A DNA stretch of 64,000 nt. Origin: Candidatus Phytoplasma solani. GTDB lineage: Bacteria; Bacillota_I; Bacilli_A; Acholeplasmatales; Acholeplasmataceae. A program made the translations under genes and the position numbers. Position 1 is the first letter of the stretch; the number at the start of each line of letters is the position of its first letter. Location: NCBI RefSeq assembly GCF_041729705.1, contig NZ_CP103788.1, forward strand, positions 620,001 to 684,000, written 5' to 3'. Below are positions 8,598 to 18,218 of this stretch, in pieces. Below the pieces are notes generated by a model. It made no database searches, was not told the origin of the DNA, and saw nothing but the letters and a program-made list of their open reading frames with translations.

Positions 8598-9581
8598 ATG
8601 AAAAATCTTAAATTTATTAAACCTTTTTTTGTTGAAGAACTAGATGAAAACCTTACTTCTGGCAAATTTATAATTCAACCTTTAGAAAGAGGTTATGGCA
8701 TCACCATTGGAAACGCTTTAAGAAGGATTTTATTATCTTCTTTACCTGGAGCTGCTATTGTTAATGTCAAAATTGAAGGGGTAGAACAAGAATTTACTAC
8801 CATTCCTGGTGTTTATGAAGATGTTATGACTATCATTTTGAACTTAAAAAAAATTGTTTTTAAAGTCGATGATGAATCAGATGATTTTGAAGAACAATTA
8901 GAAATTAATCTAACCGGTCCAAAAAAAGTTACCGCTGCTTGTTTTGAATTACCTGCTGGCGTTACAATCATTAACCCCAAACATCACATTGCTACTATTT
9001 CAGATAACATTAACTTTCATATGACAGTTACTATTAAGAAAGGGATTGGTTATGTGGGCGCTAAAGACAATAAAATTCATAGCGAAAATCAAATTGGTGT
9101 TATCGCAATTGATTCTTTGTTCACCCCAGTTTTAGATGTAGCTTATCAAGTTGAAAAAAAATTAGGAAACAAAGATGAGTTAACTATTCAAATCACTACC
9201 AATGGAGCTGCAGTTGCCAAAGAAGCCCTAGTCACTGCTGCTAAAATTTTAGTAGAACATTTCAATGTGATAGTTGAGTTAAGTCAAAAGGTAGCTAATA
9301 TTGAGTTTATTCCCGAAACTAAAGAAGAAGCTCATAATTACGTTCTTGACTTAGAAATTGAACAATTAGACTTATCAGTTAGACTTTTTAATAGCCTTAA
9401 AAGGGCTGGCATTAACACAGTTGCTGCTTTAGTTAAACTTAGTGAAAAAGAAGTGGTGAAACTAAAAAGTTTAGGTCGTAAATCTTTCCAAGAATTAAAA
9501 GATAAATTTGTTGAATACGGTTTAGAATTTAATGATTATCTAAAAGAAGCTCTCCACCACAGCACCGAAGAGGACAAATAA
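8598..9581 (+). CDS. rpoA: RNA polymerase alpha subunit
   Basis: A 327-residue alpha subunit. The N-terminal dimerisation domain includes ERGYGITIGNALRRILLSSL and the C-terminal domain has the helix-hairpin motif LKRAGINTVAALVKLSEKEV. The ATG at 8598 follows AAAGGAG; an earlier in-frame GTG would overlap rpsK and is rejected. It is co-transcribed with S11 and L17 in the usual alpha-operon order. Confidence 0.96.
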   Translation: MKNLKFIKPFFVEELDENLTSGKFIIQPLERGYGITIGNALRRILLSSLPGAAIVNVKIEGVEQEFTTIPGVYEDVMTIILNLKKIVFKVDDESDDFEEQLEINLTGPKKVTAACFELPAGVTIINPKHHIATISDNINFHMTVTIKKGIGYVGAKDNKIHSENQIGVIAIDSLFTPVLDVAYQVEKKLGNKDELTIQITTNGAAVAKEALVTAAKILVEHFNVIVELSQKVANIEFIPETKEEAHNYVLDLEIEQLDLSVRLFNSLKRAGINTVAALVKLSEKEVVKLKSLGRKSFQELKDKFVEYGLEFNDYLKEALHHSTEEDK

Positions 9582-9608
9582 TAAAATTAGAAAGGATAGT
9601 TGCTTGTT

Positions 9609-9965
9609 ATGTCTTTTAGCAAATTAGGACGCAATAAATCACAAAGAAGAGCTTTATTAAGAACTTTAATGACTGATTTAATTATCCAAGAACAAATTAT
9701 TACAACAGAACCAAAAGCCAAGGAATTACAAAAATTAGCTAATAAAATGGTTACTTTGGCTAAAAAAGGAACCTTGCACACTAGACGTCAAGCCTCAAGA
9801 CATCTTTTCGATGAAAAAATCAATGAAGAGACAACTGTTTTACAAAAGTTATTTCAAAAAATAGCTTCCCAATACGTCAATTGTCAAGGCGGATACACTA
9901 GAGTTATTAAAACCGTTCCACGTCGTGGCGATGCAGCCCCGATGGCAATTATTGCTTTTATTTAA
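9609..9965 (+). CDS. rplQ: 50S ribosomal protein L17
   Basis: An L17 of 118 residues starting MSFSKLGRNKSQRRALLRTL, with the conserved RRGDAAPMAIIAFI end. The ATG at 9609 matches the family N-terminus; a TTG at 9600 would lie too close to the AAAGGA site. It is the last gene of the operon and is followed by two terminator hairpins. Confidence 0.96.
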   Translation: MSFSKLGRNKSQRRALLRTLMTDLIIQEQIITTEPKAKELQKLANKMVTLAKKGTLHTRRQASRHLFDEKINEETTVLQKLFQKIASQYVNCQGGYTRVIKTVPRRGDAAPMAIIAFI

Positions 9966-9974
9966 TAATCAAAT

Positions 9975-10010
9975 AAGCTTCTTTTATTTATTGAAGAAGT
10001 TTTTTTTGTT
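9975..10010 (+). terminator. Terminator of the ribosomal protein operon
   Basis: A CTTCTT / AAGAAG stem around an AT loop, followed directly by eight T, ten bases after the rplQ stop. Confidence 0.8.
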
Positions 10011-10083
10011 ATATAGAGTACTAAAAAGGCCTAAACGAAACTTATTACAATATCAACAAAACTAATTAGACAATCATAATGAA

Positions 10084-10116
10084 AAAAGACTATCTTAAAA
10101 GGGTAGTCTTTTGTTT
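10084..10116. terminator. Second hairpin terminator after rplQ
   Basis: AAAAGACTA and TAGTCTTTT arms flank a short loop, with A-rich and T-rich flanks on both sides, so it could act on either strand. The arm sequence resembles several other terminators in this window. Confidence 0.65.
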
Positions 10117-10164
10117 ATTTGGATAAGTTATTTCAAAGACCTAAAAACTAATAATTTTAAAAAT

Positions 10165-10266
10165 AAAAAAATATCATAAAAAAAACAAGTAAAAACCTTA
10201 TTAAATGGAGTTTTGGTAAGCGTTAAACTTGTTTTTTTTTTTGATGTATAATTATAATTAATAGTG
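10165..10266 (+). promoter_or_regulatory. Dispersed promoter-like repeat, copy C
   Basis: Contains AACAAGT and ACTTGTT arms about 40 bases apart, then TTG followed by 11 T, GATG and two adjacent TATAAT boxes. Near-identical copies lie at 43.95 and 47.07 kb on the minus strand, with more divergent or partial ones at 51.17 and 61.95 kb. It points to the right, towards a broken reading frame and then the antisense end of a group II intron. The spacer from TTGTTT to the first TATAAT is 12 bases, and to the second 18. Confidence 0.6.
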
Positions 10267-10319
10267 GTTTTATTTTTAGTAACGACTACTACTAAAATAC
10301 AAGAAAGGAATTTTTATTT

Positions 10320-10452
10320 ATTGATTATAATTATCTGAGGTATTATAAAAAAATGATAAAATCGCCAAAAGATTATTAGTTAATTAGAACCAACGCAAGA
10401 TTCAAAAATTTTCTAATAAAAAAGCGATTAATGAAGCTAATACGGATAGATT
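10320..10452 (+). pseudogene. Fragment of a gene behind promoter repeat C
   Basis: After an AAAGGA site a frame opens without ATG, reads DYNYLRYYKKMIKSPKDY and stops. A shifted frame continues NQRKIQKFSNKKAINEANT and runs into the intron border. I do not recognise the product; it appears to be the remains of a short gene cut by the intron. Confidence 0.35.
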
Positions 10453-10454
10453 AA

Positions 10455-13007
10455 TTGCGTTTCAACAATGGGATTTGCGTTTCCATTGTATGTATTACAA
10501 TCAGCCCCCGTCCAAACGTAGCGAGCAAGTTTCCAAGCACTACGCTTTCCATCATTCATTCCTGTTAGGGAACTAGTTTCGGGTCGCCCCTAGCTAGTTG
10601 TTTATTCAATCGTTCTTAGTTTTGTTTATCTGTTTTTAGTTTTGTTTATCTGTTTTTAGTTTTGTTGTGTTTACGTATGTCCTGCATTTGTTGGTTTGTT
10701 CTTTTCCTGTGGCATGTTCTACATAAAACAATTGTCTTCTTGTCTTTCATGGCTCTGCCTTTAGTGTTGCGGAGTGTTTTTGTGTGGTGTAATTCGAGTT
10801 CTGATGTTTGTCCGCAAATTGTGCACTGTTCGGCAGCTAACCTATCGGTTAGATTAGTTCTACCTTGGTATATCATTGGGTTTGGTTTTTGGTCTACATT
10901 TTCTGTATTCCATTTACGCATTTTCTTGATGTTTTCCCAAGTGAATTTAGGCCATAATTCCCAATGGTTCTTTCCTTTGTTGTCTTTATATTCGATGCCC
11001 CATTGGGATTTTATTTTGTGTTTCTTTCGAACTCTGGCAATCGAGGTTTTATCCTTTCTTGCCAGTGTTTTCAAACAACTGTATTCTGCGATGTATGCAA
11101 GGTGTCCTAGTGTTGCTATGTTGTTGCCGTAGCAGAAATAGTGTAGAATTCCATTGAGTATTGTTTTGTAGGTTTTGATTATTTCTAATTTATCTCTGCT
11201 GGCGAGTGATTCGTCATGTTTGATTTTTCCTCTTTTTGTCCAACTGTACTCTTGTCCGTATTCTTTGATTATTTGTCTCGGAACTTGGATTTTGGTGCAC
11301 CCGTTGAATGAGTTCTTTGTTGTTTTATTACCCTTAGTACTATTGGTTGGGTTTACTTTTACCATGTATGATAAGAATTTTGTTCCTTTGTTGGCTTTCA
11401 CAATTTTTGACTTATCTTTACTTATTTTCAAGTTTAAGTCTTGTGTTAGCCATTTGATCACTTGTTCCATGATGTGTTGGGCTTTGTTGTAATTTCCTCC
11501 AACTCCTATGATGAAATCATCTGCGTATCGTGTGTATTCAACTCTAGTGTTTGGGTTGATATTTATTTGTGAATTTACATTAGAGTTTTTGTGTTGTCCT
11601 AGTCGGCGTAATCTTTCATATTCAGGATTCCATTTCTTTTTAGGTGTTCCAATTTTTACCAGTTCTTCTATTTTTGTATCAATGTAATGTGCGTATATAT
11701 TTGATAATAGAGGTGAAATGATGCCACCTTGTGGTGAGCCTGATAGTGTATTAAACTTGATACAGTTTTTCATTATCCCAGCTTTTAACCAATTATTGAT
11801 TGTGGTTAGAACTTTGTTTTTTGTGATGTATTGGGTTAACATTTTGTGTAGGATGTTGTGATCGATGGTATCAAAGTACCCTTCAATGTCGATTTTTATT
11901 ATGTAGTCGATGCCTTGAAATTTGGCTTTGACTGCTTTTATTGCATCATGACATGATTTATTAGTCCTGAATCCAAAACTTAGAGGTGAGAATATTTCCT
12001 CGAAGTATGGCGTTAGGAGTTGTTCGAGTGATTTTTGGATAATTCTATCCTTTATGGTAGGTATACCCAAAGGTCTAGTTTTACCGTTGCTTTTTGGGAT
12101 GACAACTCTTCTAACTAGGGTTGCATGGTATTTGCCGTTGACGTATTCATGGTGTATTTTATCTATTGTTTTTAATGTCATTCCATTTATGGTTTGACCG
12201 TCAACGCCACTTGTACCTGCTCCTTTGTTGTTGGCAATCGCATTGAATGCCTCTAAGGTGTTTTCGATGTTGTTCATTCCCCATTGTAATGTATCTTTGA
12301 GTTTTAAGTTGTTTTTTGAACAATATTGAATTATATTCAATGTTCGAGAGAGCTTAGATTTGTAATCAATTGTTGACACGTATATCAACTCCTTTCTCGA
12401 TTACATTGAATAAACAATAAATGACTAACTACTTTCGCCTTGTAAAGGTCGTTAACCTTCGCCACGGCAGGTCAGTGCATGATGATATTCCAATCATCAC
12501 TTTGAATTTCCTGCGACTACTATATAGCTTCTTTATCCTTGAGCAGTAGGGCTTTTATTTCCTACTTTGTTAAATTAATGACTGCTTTTAGGATTATCCA
12601 AGTTGCTTCTAAATATCTACCTTGTCCTTTAGGTGAAGTATGCCAACACTTAGCCGTGCAGTTTCATACGTTGCCGTAGTATTTCTGAGGGGTTGGCGAG
12701 ATTCCAAGTTTTCTGTTAATTAGATAAACTAACCAAGACTTCAAACATATCTTGTTAGACTTTGGACTCACGGGGATTCTTTCAGTAGTTTTACCCGTTA
12801 GGTTTATTAATTACATCTGCTTTGTCTTCTTAGGCCATTTCAGGCTTTTCCATGGGACAATTTGGTTGCGCTTTCTTCTTGGGTTCACACTACTATCTGA
12901 CCCTCAATCGCGCTTTTACATTCTGCTGTAATCCGTTATTCTTTCGTTTAACGAACCGAACGTATCCATTCAGTGTTTATCGGCACTGGCTATTGGTTAG
13001 ATAACAC
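10455..13007 (-). mobile_element. Group II intron with LtrA-type protein (copy 1)
   Basis: A retroelement of about 2.55 kb on the minus strand. Its 5' end is inferred near 13007, where the minus strand reads GTGTTATCTAACCAATAGCC; the 3' part (10455-10640) carries a domain V-like hairpin and a domain VI-like stem (CAATGG / CCCATTG). The non-coding block 12389-13007 would hold domains I to IV. The same 5' and 3' sequence motifs recur in the degraded element at 44.2 kb, and the 3' motif in the copy at 62 kb, which supports the borders to within a few bases. The exact splice sites are inferred. Confidence 0.8.
10646..12388 (-). CDS. ltrA: Group II intron reverse transcriptase/maturase with HNH endonuclease
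   Basis: A 580-residue intron-encoded protein. The reverse transcriptase core runs from roughly residue 80 to 330, with RPLGIPTIKDRIIQ and the catalytic YADD in YTRYADDFIIG. It is followed by the maturase X region (SWTKRGKIKHDESLASRD) and a C-terminal HNH-type zinc domain with C-x2-C, ELHHTK and C-x2-CH (CRTCHRKRTNQQ). It promotes splicing and target-primed mobility of its own intron. No frameshift or missing motif is visible, so the element may be active. It is clearly related to, but not identical with, the protein at 62122-63873. Confidence 0.93.
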   Translation of the reverse strand: MIYVSTIDYKSKLSRTLNIIQYCSKNNLKLKDTLQWGMNNIENTLEAFNAIANNKGAGTSGVDGQTINGMTLKTIDKIHHEYVNGKYHATLVRRVVIPKSNGKTRPLGIPTIKDRIIQKSLEQLLTPYFEEIFSPLSFGFRTNKSCHDAIKAVKAKFQGIDYIIKIDIEGYFDTIDHNILHKMLTQYITKNKVLTTINNWLKAGIMKNCIKFNTLSGSPQGGIISPLLSNIYAHYIDTKIEELVKIGTPKKKWNPEYERLRRLGQHKNSNVNSQININPNTRVEYTRYADDFIIGVGGNYNKAQHIMEQVIKWLTQDLNLKISKDKSKIVKANKGTKFLSYMVKVNPTNSTKGNKTTKNSFNGCTKIQVPRQIIKEYGQEYSWTKRGKIKHDESLASRDKLEIIKTYKTILNGILHYFCYGNNIATLGHLAYIAEYSCLKTLARKDKTSIARVRKKHKIKSQWGIEYKDNKGKNHWELWPKFTWENIKKMRKWNTENVDQKPNPMIYQGRTNLTDRLAAEQCTICGQTSELELHHTKTLRNTKGRAMKDKKTIVLCRTCHRKRTNQQMQDIRKHNKTKNR

Positions 13008-13320
13008 GATATTTAGGCCTCTTTGGCGCCCTTTAAAATAGTAAATCGTTGTTACAAAGAAGCAACCAAAATCACAAAAACCAATCAAAAATTAAATATT
13101 ATACCAAAACAAAAAACTATTAATAAAGAAAAAATCAATAAATTAGTTTAAAGTTAATGATCTTATCAAAATAAAAAAAAGACTATTTTTATCAAAATTA
13201 GGATTCTTTGGGTGGTTCTGTTTTGGGTTTGCAGACAAAACGATAGTCTTAAAGAATTTTTCAAAATTACAAAGCCTCTAAAGTTTAAAAACACCTCAAA
13301 GAATCGAAATAGTAACAAAA
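13008..13320. other. Intergenic region between intron 1 and hsdR
   Basis: No gene recognised. The 5' exon side of the intron reads CCAAAGAGGCCTAAATATC on the minus strand, a motif repeated beside the intron relic at 44.18 kb. An AAGACTAT / ATAGTCTT pair (about 13183 and 13246) could form a long hairpin. No convincing promoter for hsdR was identified. Confidence 0.4.
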
Positions 13321-13380
13321 GAAATGTCTTTTAATTGTATTTTTTTATTAAAAAATTTAAAAAAGGTTAAAAAATTAAGA

Positions 13381-16300
13381 ATGGTTATAGACGAAAAAAT
13401 ATTAGAAGAAGAAATTATTAAGCAATTAAGCAAGAAGAATGGTTATTCATATATTAAAATCAATAATCAAGAGGAATTAGAACAAAATTTTAGAACCCAA
13501 ATAGAAAATTTCAATAAAGATGCATTAAATAATAAAAAAATAACAGATAAACAATTTAAACAATTAATGTATGAATTAGAAAGAAAAAATGATGTTTTTC
13601 ATTGTGCTCAACGTTTAAGAGATTCTATTGATATTCAAAATGCTGATGAAAAAAATTATATTAATTTAAGATTGTTTGATACCAAAAAATGGTGTTCTAA
13701 TTATTTTCAAGTCACTAATCAAGTAACAGAATCAATAGATCATCACAATAGTTTTAGATATGATATTATTATTTTAATTAATGGTTTGCCACTAGTTATG
13801 ATGGAATTAAAAAAACCAGGAGAAGATTATAGAAAAGCTTTTAAACAAATTAAAAGAAATTATAAATCAGAAGGTCTAAAAAGTTTATTTAATTATCTTC
13901 AACTTTTTGTTATTTCTAACAAAAATACAACTAAATATTTTGTTAATAATAAAGCCGATGATTTATCTGAAGAATTAATTTTTAGTTGGACTAAAGAAAA
14001 TAATGAAATTATTAATTCTTTAGATCAATTTGTAGATTCTTTTTTAAACAAATGTCATTTAGGCAAAATGATTGCTCGTTTTATTGTTTTAAATGAAACT
14101 GAAGAAAAATTAATTGTTTTAAAACCTTATCAAGTTCATGCAGCCGAAAAACTTACGAAATTAGTTGAAGAAACTAATAATAATGGTTATGTTTGGCATG
14201 CTACAGGGTCAGGAAAAACACTTACTTCTTTTAAATTAAGTCAAATTTTAGAAGAAAATTTAGAAGAAAAATATATATTTTTTTTAGTTGACCGCAAAGA
14301 TTTAGATGAACAAACCATTCAAGAATTTAATAAATTTAATGCCGATATAGTAGAAGATATTGAAAATACCAAAAAATTAAGAGAAACTATTCAAAAAGGA
14401 TGTAATTCTTTAATTGTTACCACTATTCAAAAATTAAATATTCTTTGTCAACAAAAAGATGCTGTTTTGAATAAATTAAAAAATATGAAAATTATTTTTA
14501 TTATTGATGAATGTCATCGTTCACAAGCTGGTGAAATGAGACAAAAAATTACATCATCTTTTCCTCGAGCACAATTTTTAGGGTTCACAGGAACACCTAT
14601 TTTAAAGCAAGAAAATGCTAATTTAAAAACTACTGATGATTTATTTGAGAAATGTCGTCATAAATATTTATTAATTAACGCCATTAAAGATCATAATGTT
14701 GTTCCGTGGGAAATCTTTTATCTTAAAAACAATGATAAAATTACATCTAATCATGAACTAATTGTCACAGATATTTTAGAAAAACATTATGAAAATACTA
14801 ATAAGGCTAAATTTAACGCTTTAATGACTGTAAGTAAAATAGAAGATTTAATGTCTTATTATAAATTGTTTAAAAACAAAAAACCTCCTTTTAAAATAGC
14901 TGCTATTTTTCATGAACTTGAACTTCAAGATTTGGATAAAACAGATAATTTAAATTTCACAACCAAACAAAAACAAATAAAAAATCATAAAAATGAAAAA
15001 AATTTAGCAGAAATTATCAACGATTATAATCAAACTTTTGGCACTAAAGTTAACAGTCGAACTTATGCTAGTCATCTTGCTAAAAAATTCAAAAAGAAAG
15101 AAATTGATCTTTTAATTGTTGTAAACATGTTTTTAGTTGGTTTTGATTCTCCTCGCACCAATACTTTATATGTCGATAGACAACTAGAAAAACATTTTTT
15201 AATTCAAGCTTTTTCTCGTGTTAATCGTGTATGTCCATCTCCTAGTAAAGATAGAGGCAAAATAGTTTGTTACCAAACGACTAAAAAAAATGTCGATGAA
15301 GCTATTGAATTATTTGCTATCCAACAAAAGAGTCAACTTAAAGACATAATACAAAGTGAACAAGAATTTAATGTTGATATTGAAACCAAATTGAAACAAA
15401 GAATACAACAATTATTACAAATAACTCCAAATCCTATGGCTACCGAACAATTAGATGATTGCGAACAACAAAAAAAATTTTTAAAAGCTTTTAAAGAATT
15501 ACAAAACTTTAAAGAATTCATCGAAACCCAAAAGCCTGAATTTGATTGGAATGATTTTAATAAACATTTGCCTTTAGAACAATTTAAAGCATTTAAACAA
15601 AAATATGAAGATATGCGTATCGAAGTTCAAAAAAATTGTATTCAACCTACTAAAAAATCTAAATATAAAAGACAATTATCAGAATGGCAAAAGCAAGCTG
15701 AATTACAGCCAGGCATATATTCAGGTCAAGAATTAAAAGCCAAAACCAAACATCTTAGTCATTTATTTATTAGTAATGAAATTGAAAATCAAGCTATTCA
15801 TATTGTCGATCGTAATCATCCAGAAAAAAAAATTTTAAAATCTTTCAAGATTAATAATCAAAATAGCGAATTCAAATCTGTTTCGGTGCAAAATAATAAT
15901 TTATATCAAAATAACGATCCTAAAGCTACTTTAAGTTTTCAAGATGATGATTGGATTGAAATAAATGGTTATTGGAGTTCTCAAACACCACCACTAAACG
16001 AAAAAACTAAGGACGATACCAATTTCGAACAAACATCATATTCAGATGATGATTTTACATCGGAAATTATTGATTTTAATTTTTTAAAAAGATTAAAAAG
16101 ATTAAAAGATCAAAACGAAATGTCTGAAAAAGAAATAATAAAATATATTCAAGATTTGAACGTACCAGAAGAAAAAAAGCAAATGTTGCATAAATATTTT
16201 CAAAACAATAATATTAATGCCACATGGAATGAATTTGTTGAAGAGCAATTAGAACAAGAGAAAAAAGATTTTTGTCATGTATTTACTTTAGAACCAGAAT

Positions 16301-16524
16301 TTGTTACTTTTATCGATGAATTAATTAAAGATTATAAATATTATGGTTACATTAAACATACAAAAATTCGTAATTATTTAGACAATAATTCTTCTTTTTT
16401 TGATGCATATACAAGAGGAAAAAAGGAAGAAATATGGGAATTAAATGGTCAAATGATAGAAAAAATAATAAATTTTATTAAAAACTTTATTCAAAAAGAA
16501 AAAATAATGATAATAAAAGGATAA
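13381..16524 (+). CDS. hsdR: Type I restriction enzyme, R subunit
   Basis: Motor and nuclease subunit of a type I restriction-modification complex that cuts unmodified DNA after ATP-driven translocation. Near the N-terminus is the PD-(D/E)xK nuclease motif (RYDIIILINGLPLVMMELKK). Helicase motifs follow: Walker A HATGSGKTLTSFK, Walker B as DECHRSQ, and GFTGTP. A C-terminal helical region for HsdM binding completes about 1047 residues. The ATG at 13381 (MVIDEKILEEE) fits the family start; an ATG 19 codons upstream at 13324 is possible, and neither has a strong ribosome-binding site. hsdM follows after nine bases. No inactivating change is visible. Confidence 0.93.
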   Translation: MVIDEKILEEEIIKQLSKKNGYSYIKINNQEELEQNFRTQIENFNKDALNNKKITDKQFKQLMYELERKNDVFHCAQRLRDSIDIQNADEKNYINLRLFDTKKWCSNYFQVTNQVTESIDHHNSFRYDIIILINGLPLVMMELKKPGEDYRKAFKQIKRNYKSEGLKSLFNYLQLFVISNKNTTKYFVNNKADDLSEELIFSWTKENNEIINSLDQFVDSFLNKCHLGKMIARFIVLNETEEKLIVLKPYQVHAAEKLTKLVEETNNNGYVWHATGSGKTLTSFKLSQILEENLEEKYIFFLVDRKDLDEQTIQEFNKFNADIVEDIENTKKLRETIQKGCNSLIVTTIQKLNILCQQKDAVLNKLKNMKIIFIIDECHRSQAGEMRQKITSSFPRAQFLGFTGTPILKQENANLKTTDDLFEKCRHKYLLINAIKDHNVVPWEIFYLKNNDKITSNHELIVTDILEKHYENTNKAKFNALMTVSKIEDLMSYYKLFKNKKPPFKIAAIFHELELQDLDKTDNLNFTTKQKQIKNHKNEKNLAEIINDYNQTFGTKVNSRTYASHLAKKFKKKEIDLLIVVNMFLVGFDSPRTNTLYVDRQLEKHFLIQAFSRVNRVCPSPSKDRGKIVCYQTTKKNVDEAIELFAIQQKSQLKDIIQSEQEFNVDIETKLKQRIQQLLQITPNPMATEQLDDCEQQKKFLKAFKELQNFKEFIETQKPEFDWNDFNKHLPLEQFKAFKQKYEDMRIEVQKNCIQPTKKSKYKRQLSEWQKQAELQPGIYSGQELKAKTKHLSHLFISNEIENQAIHIVDRNHPEKKILKSFKINNQNSEFKSVSVQNNNLYQNNDPKATLSFQDDDWIEINGYWSSQTPPLNEKTKDDTNFEQTSYSDDDFTSEIIDFNFLKRLKRLKDQNEMSEKEIIKYIQDLNVPEEKKQMLHKYFQNNNINATWNEFVEEQLEQEKKDFCHVFTLEPEFVTFIDELIKDYKYYGYIKHTKIRNYLDNNSSFFDAYTRGKKEEIWELNGQMIEKIINFIKNFIQKEKIMIIKG

Positions 16525-16533
16525 AAAGGTCAA

Positions 16534-18117
16534 ATGATAGAACAAAAAGAACCAAATTTGGATAATTATCAACAAAAAAATGATTTATATAAAGCTTTGT
16601 GGTCAATGGTAAATAATTTAAGAGGCAATATGACAGCTATTGAATATAAAGATTATATTTTACCTATTATATGTTTTCGTTATTTATCAGAAAAATTTGA
16701 AAATTTATTAGAGCAAAGATATAAAATAAATGATAAAAAAGACTTCGAAAGCAAACTAGAAAAACCAACTTTTAAGCCAGACGTTTTAAAAAATTTAGGT
16801 TTTTTCTTAGAATCTCAATATTGGTGGTCTACTTTAATTCAAAAAGCTAAGCAAAAAGATTTTAGTTTTATAGATTTATATAAAGCTTTTCAAAGTATTC
16901 ATACTTCTTCCCAAAGTAAAGCTTCAAAAAAAATTTTTAATAATTTATTTACTAATATTAATTTTTATGATACTAAATTAGGCGAAATGGAAAAAGATAG
17001 AAATAAACTTTTTACGACCATCATGTCACAAATCAATAATATTTGTCCTTATAAAAGTTTGTGCAGTAATGTTTTAGGCGATATTTATGAATATTTAATT
17101 GGAGAATTCGCTGCTTCGGCCGGCAAAAAAGCCGGTGAATTTTATACTCCATCTTTGGTTTCTACTTTAATGGCACGATTAGTTACTCTTAAAACCACTA
17201 AAAAAATTAAAAATATTTATGATCCTACTTGTGGCTCTGGGGCGTTATTATTAAAAGTCATCAAAGAATTGAAGCTTAAAAATAAAAAAAATATTGAATA
17301 TATTAACATTTATGGTCAAGATTCTAATTTCAGTACTTATAATTTAGCCCGCATGAATATGATTTTAAATAGTGATATTGTTGAATTAGAGAATTGTCAT
17401 TTGGCAAATGGCGATACTTTAAAAAACCCCGATAAAGAACATATGAACCAAAAATTTGATGTGATTGTAGCTAATCCACCTTATAGTTTAAAATGGAAAC
17501 CTTCTTCAAACTTATTACAAGATGAACGTTTTTCAGGAGTAGAAAAATTAGCTCCCGCTAAAGCTGCTGATTATGCTTTCATTCAACATATGTTATATTT
17601 ATTAGCTGACGATGGTATATGCGCTGTAGTAGTTCCTCATGGTATTTTATTTAGAGGCAATAGCGAATATCTCATTAGAAAACATTTAATTGAAAAAGAA
17701 TATATTGATACGATTATTAGTTTACCGGAAAATATTTTTTATGGGACTAGCATTGCTACTTGTATTATTATTTTTACCAAATGTAAAAAAAATGAACATA
17801 TTTTGTTTATTGATGCCTCCCAAGAATTCAAAAGAGAAGGTAAAAAAAATTATCTTGCAAAAGAAAATATACAAACAATTTTAAAACTTTATGAACAACG
17901 TCAAAATCAAGAACAAGTTGCTTATTTAGCTTCTTTAGACGAAATTAAAGAAAATAATTATAATTTAAGTATTAATCGCTATCTTCAAAATAATGAAACT
18001 CAAAAAGAACTTGAACAAATTGACATTAAGCAAATTACAAAAGAAATTCAATCCAAAAAAGAAGAGTTAAAGCAATTAGAAGCCAAAATCAATCTTTATG
18101 TAAAAGAATTAGTCTAA
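16534..18117 (+). CDS. hsdM: Type I DNA methyltransferase, M subunit
   Basis: N6-adenine methyltransferase subunit, 527 residues. The N-terminal HsdM domain (LWSMVNNLRGNMTAIEYKDY) precedes the methylase core, with the SAM-binding motif DPTCGSGALLLK and the catalytic NPPY motif (VIVANPPYSLKW). The C-terminal third is a helical, coiled-coil-like segment (KEIQSKKEELKQLEAKIN) expected to contact HsdS. It is spaced nine bases from hsdR and so is likely co-transcribed. A hairpin terminator separates it from hsdS. Confidence 0.95.
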   Translation: MIEQKEPNLDNYQQKNDLYKALWSMVNNLRGNMTAIEYKDYILPIICFRYLSEKFENLLEQRYKINDKKDFESKLEKPTFKPDVLKNLGFFLESQYWWSTLIQKAKQKDFSFIDLYKAFQSIHTSSQSKASKKIFNNLFTNINFYDTKLGEMEKDRNKLFTTIMSQINNICPYKSLCSNVLGDIYEYLIGEFAASAGKKAGEFYTPSLVSTLMARLVTLKTTKKIKNIYDPTCGSGALLLKVIKELKLKNKKNIEYINIYGQDSNFSTYNLARMNMILNSDIVELENCHLANGDTLKNPDKEHMNQKFDVIVANPPYSLKWKPSSNLLQDERFSGVEKLAPAKAADYAFIQHMLYLLADDGICAVVVPHGILFRGNSEYLIRKHLIEKEYIDTIISLPENIFYGTSIATCIIIFTKCKKNEHILFIDASQEFKREGKKNYLAKENIQTILKLYEQRQNQEQVAYLASLDEIKENNYNLSINRYLQNNETQKELEQIDIKQITKEIQSKKEELKQLEAKINLYVKELV

Positions 18118-18148
18118 TAATTGTTAACATTAAAAAATTATTTTAATC

Positions 18149-18183
18149 TAAAAGACTGTTTTTAGTAACTAGTCTTTTTTTGT
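18149..18183 (+). terminator. Terminator between hsdM and hsdS
   Basis: AAAGACT and AGTCTTT arms with a 13-base loop followed by a run of T. It lies 32 bases after the hsdM stop and ends 36 bases before the hsdS start, so hsdS may be uncoupled from hsdRM transcription. Confidence 0.7.
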
Positions 18184-18218
18184 TGTTTGTTAAAAATATT
18201 AATTATAAGGAGTTAACA

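Noticed and set aside
10662-11492. Plus-strand frames antisense to the intron protein
   Set aside because: They are mirror frames of the reverse transcriptase gene, without ribosome-binding sites or family resemblance.
10646-12388. Retron or diversity-generating reverse transcriptase
   Set aside because: The protein has the maturase X region and an HNH domain, with group II intron RNA features around it; no variable repeat or msr/msd is seen.
13183-13255. Long hairpin AAGACTAT/ATAGTCTT as a terminator
   Set aside because: The loop is over 50 bases and there is no T run, so it is not convincing.
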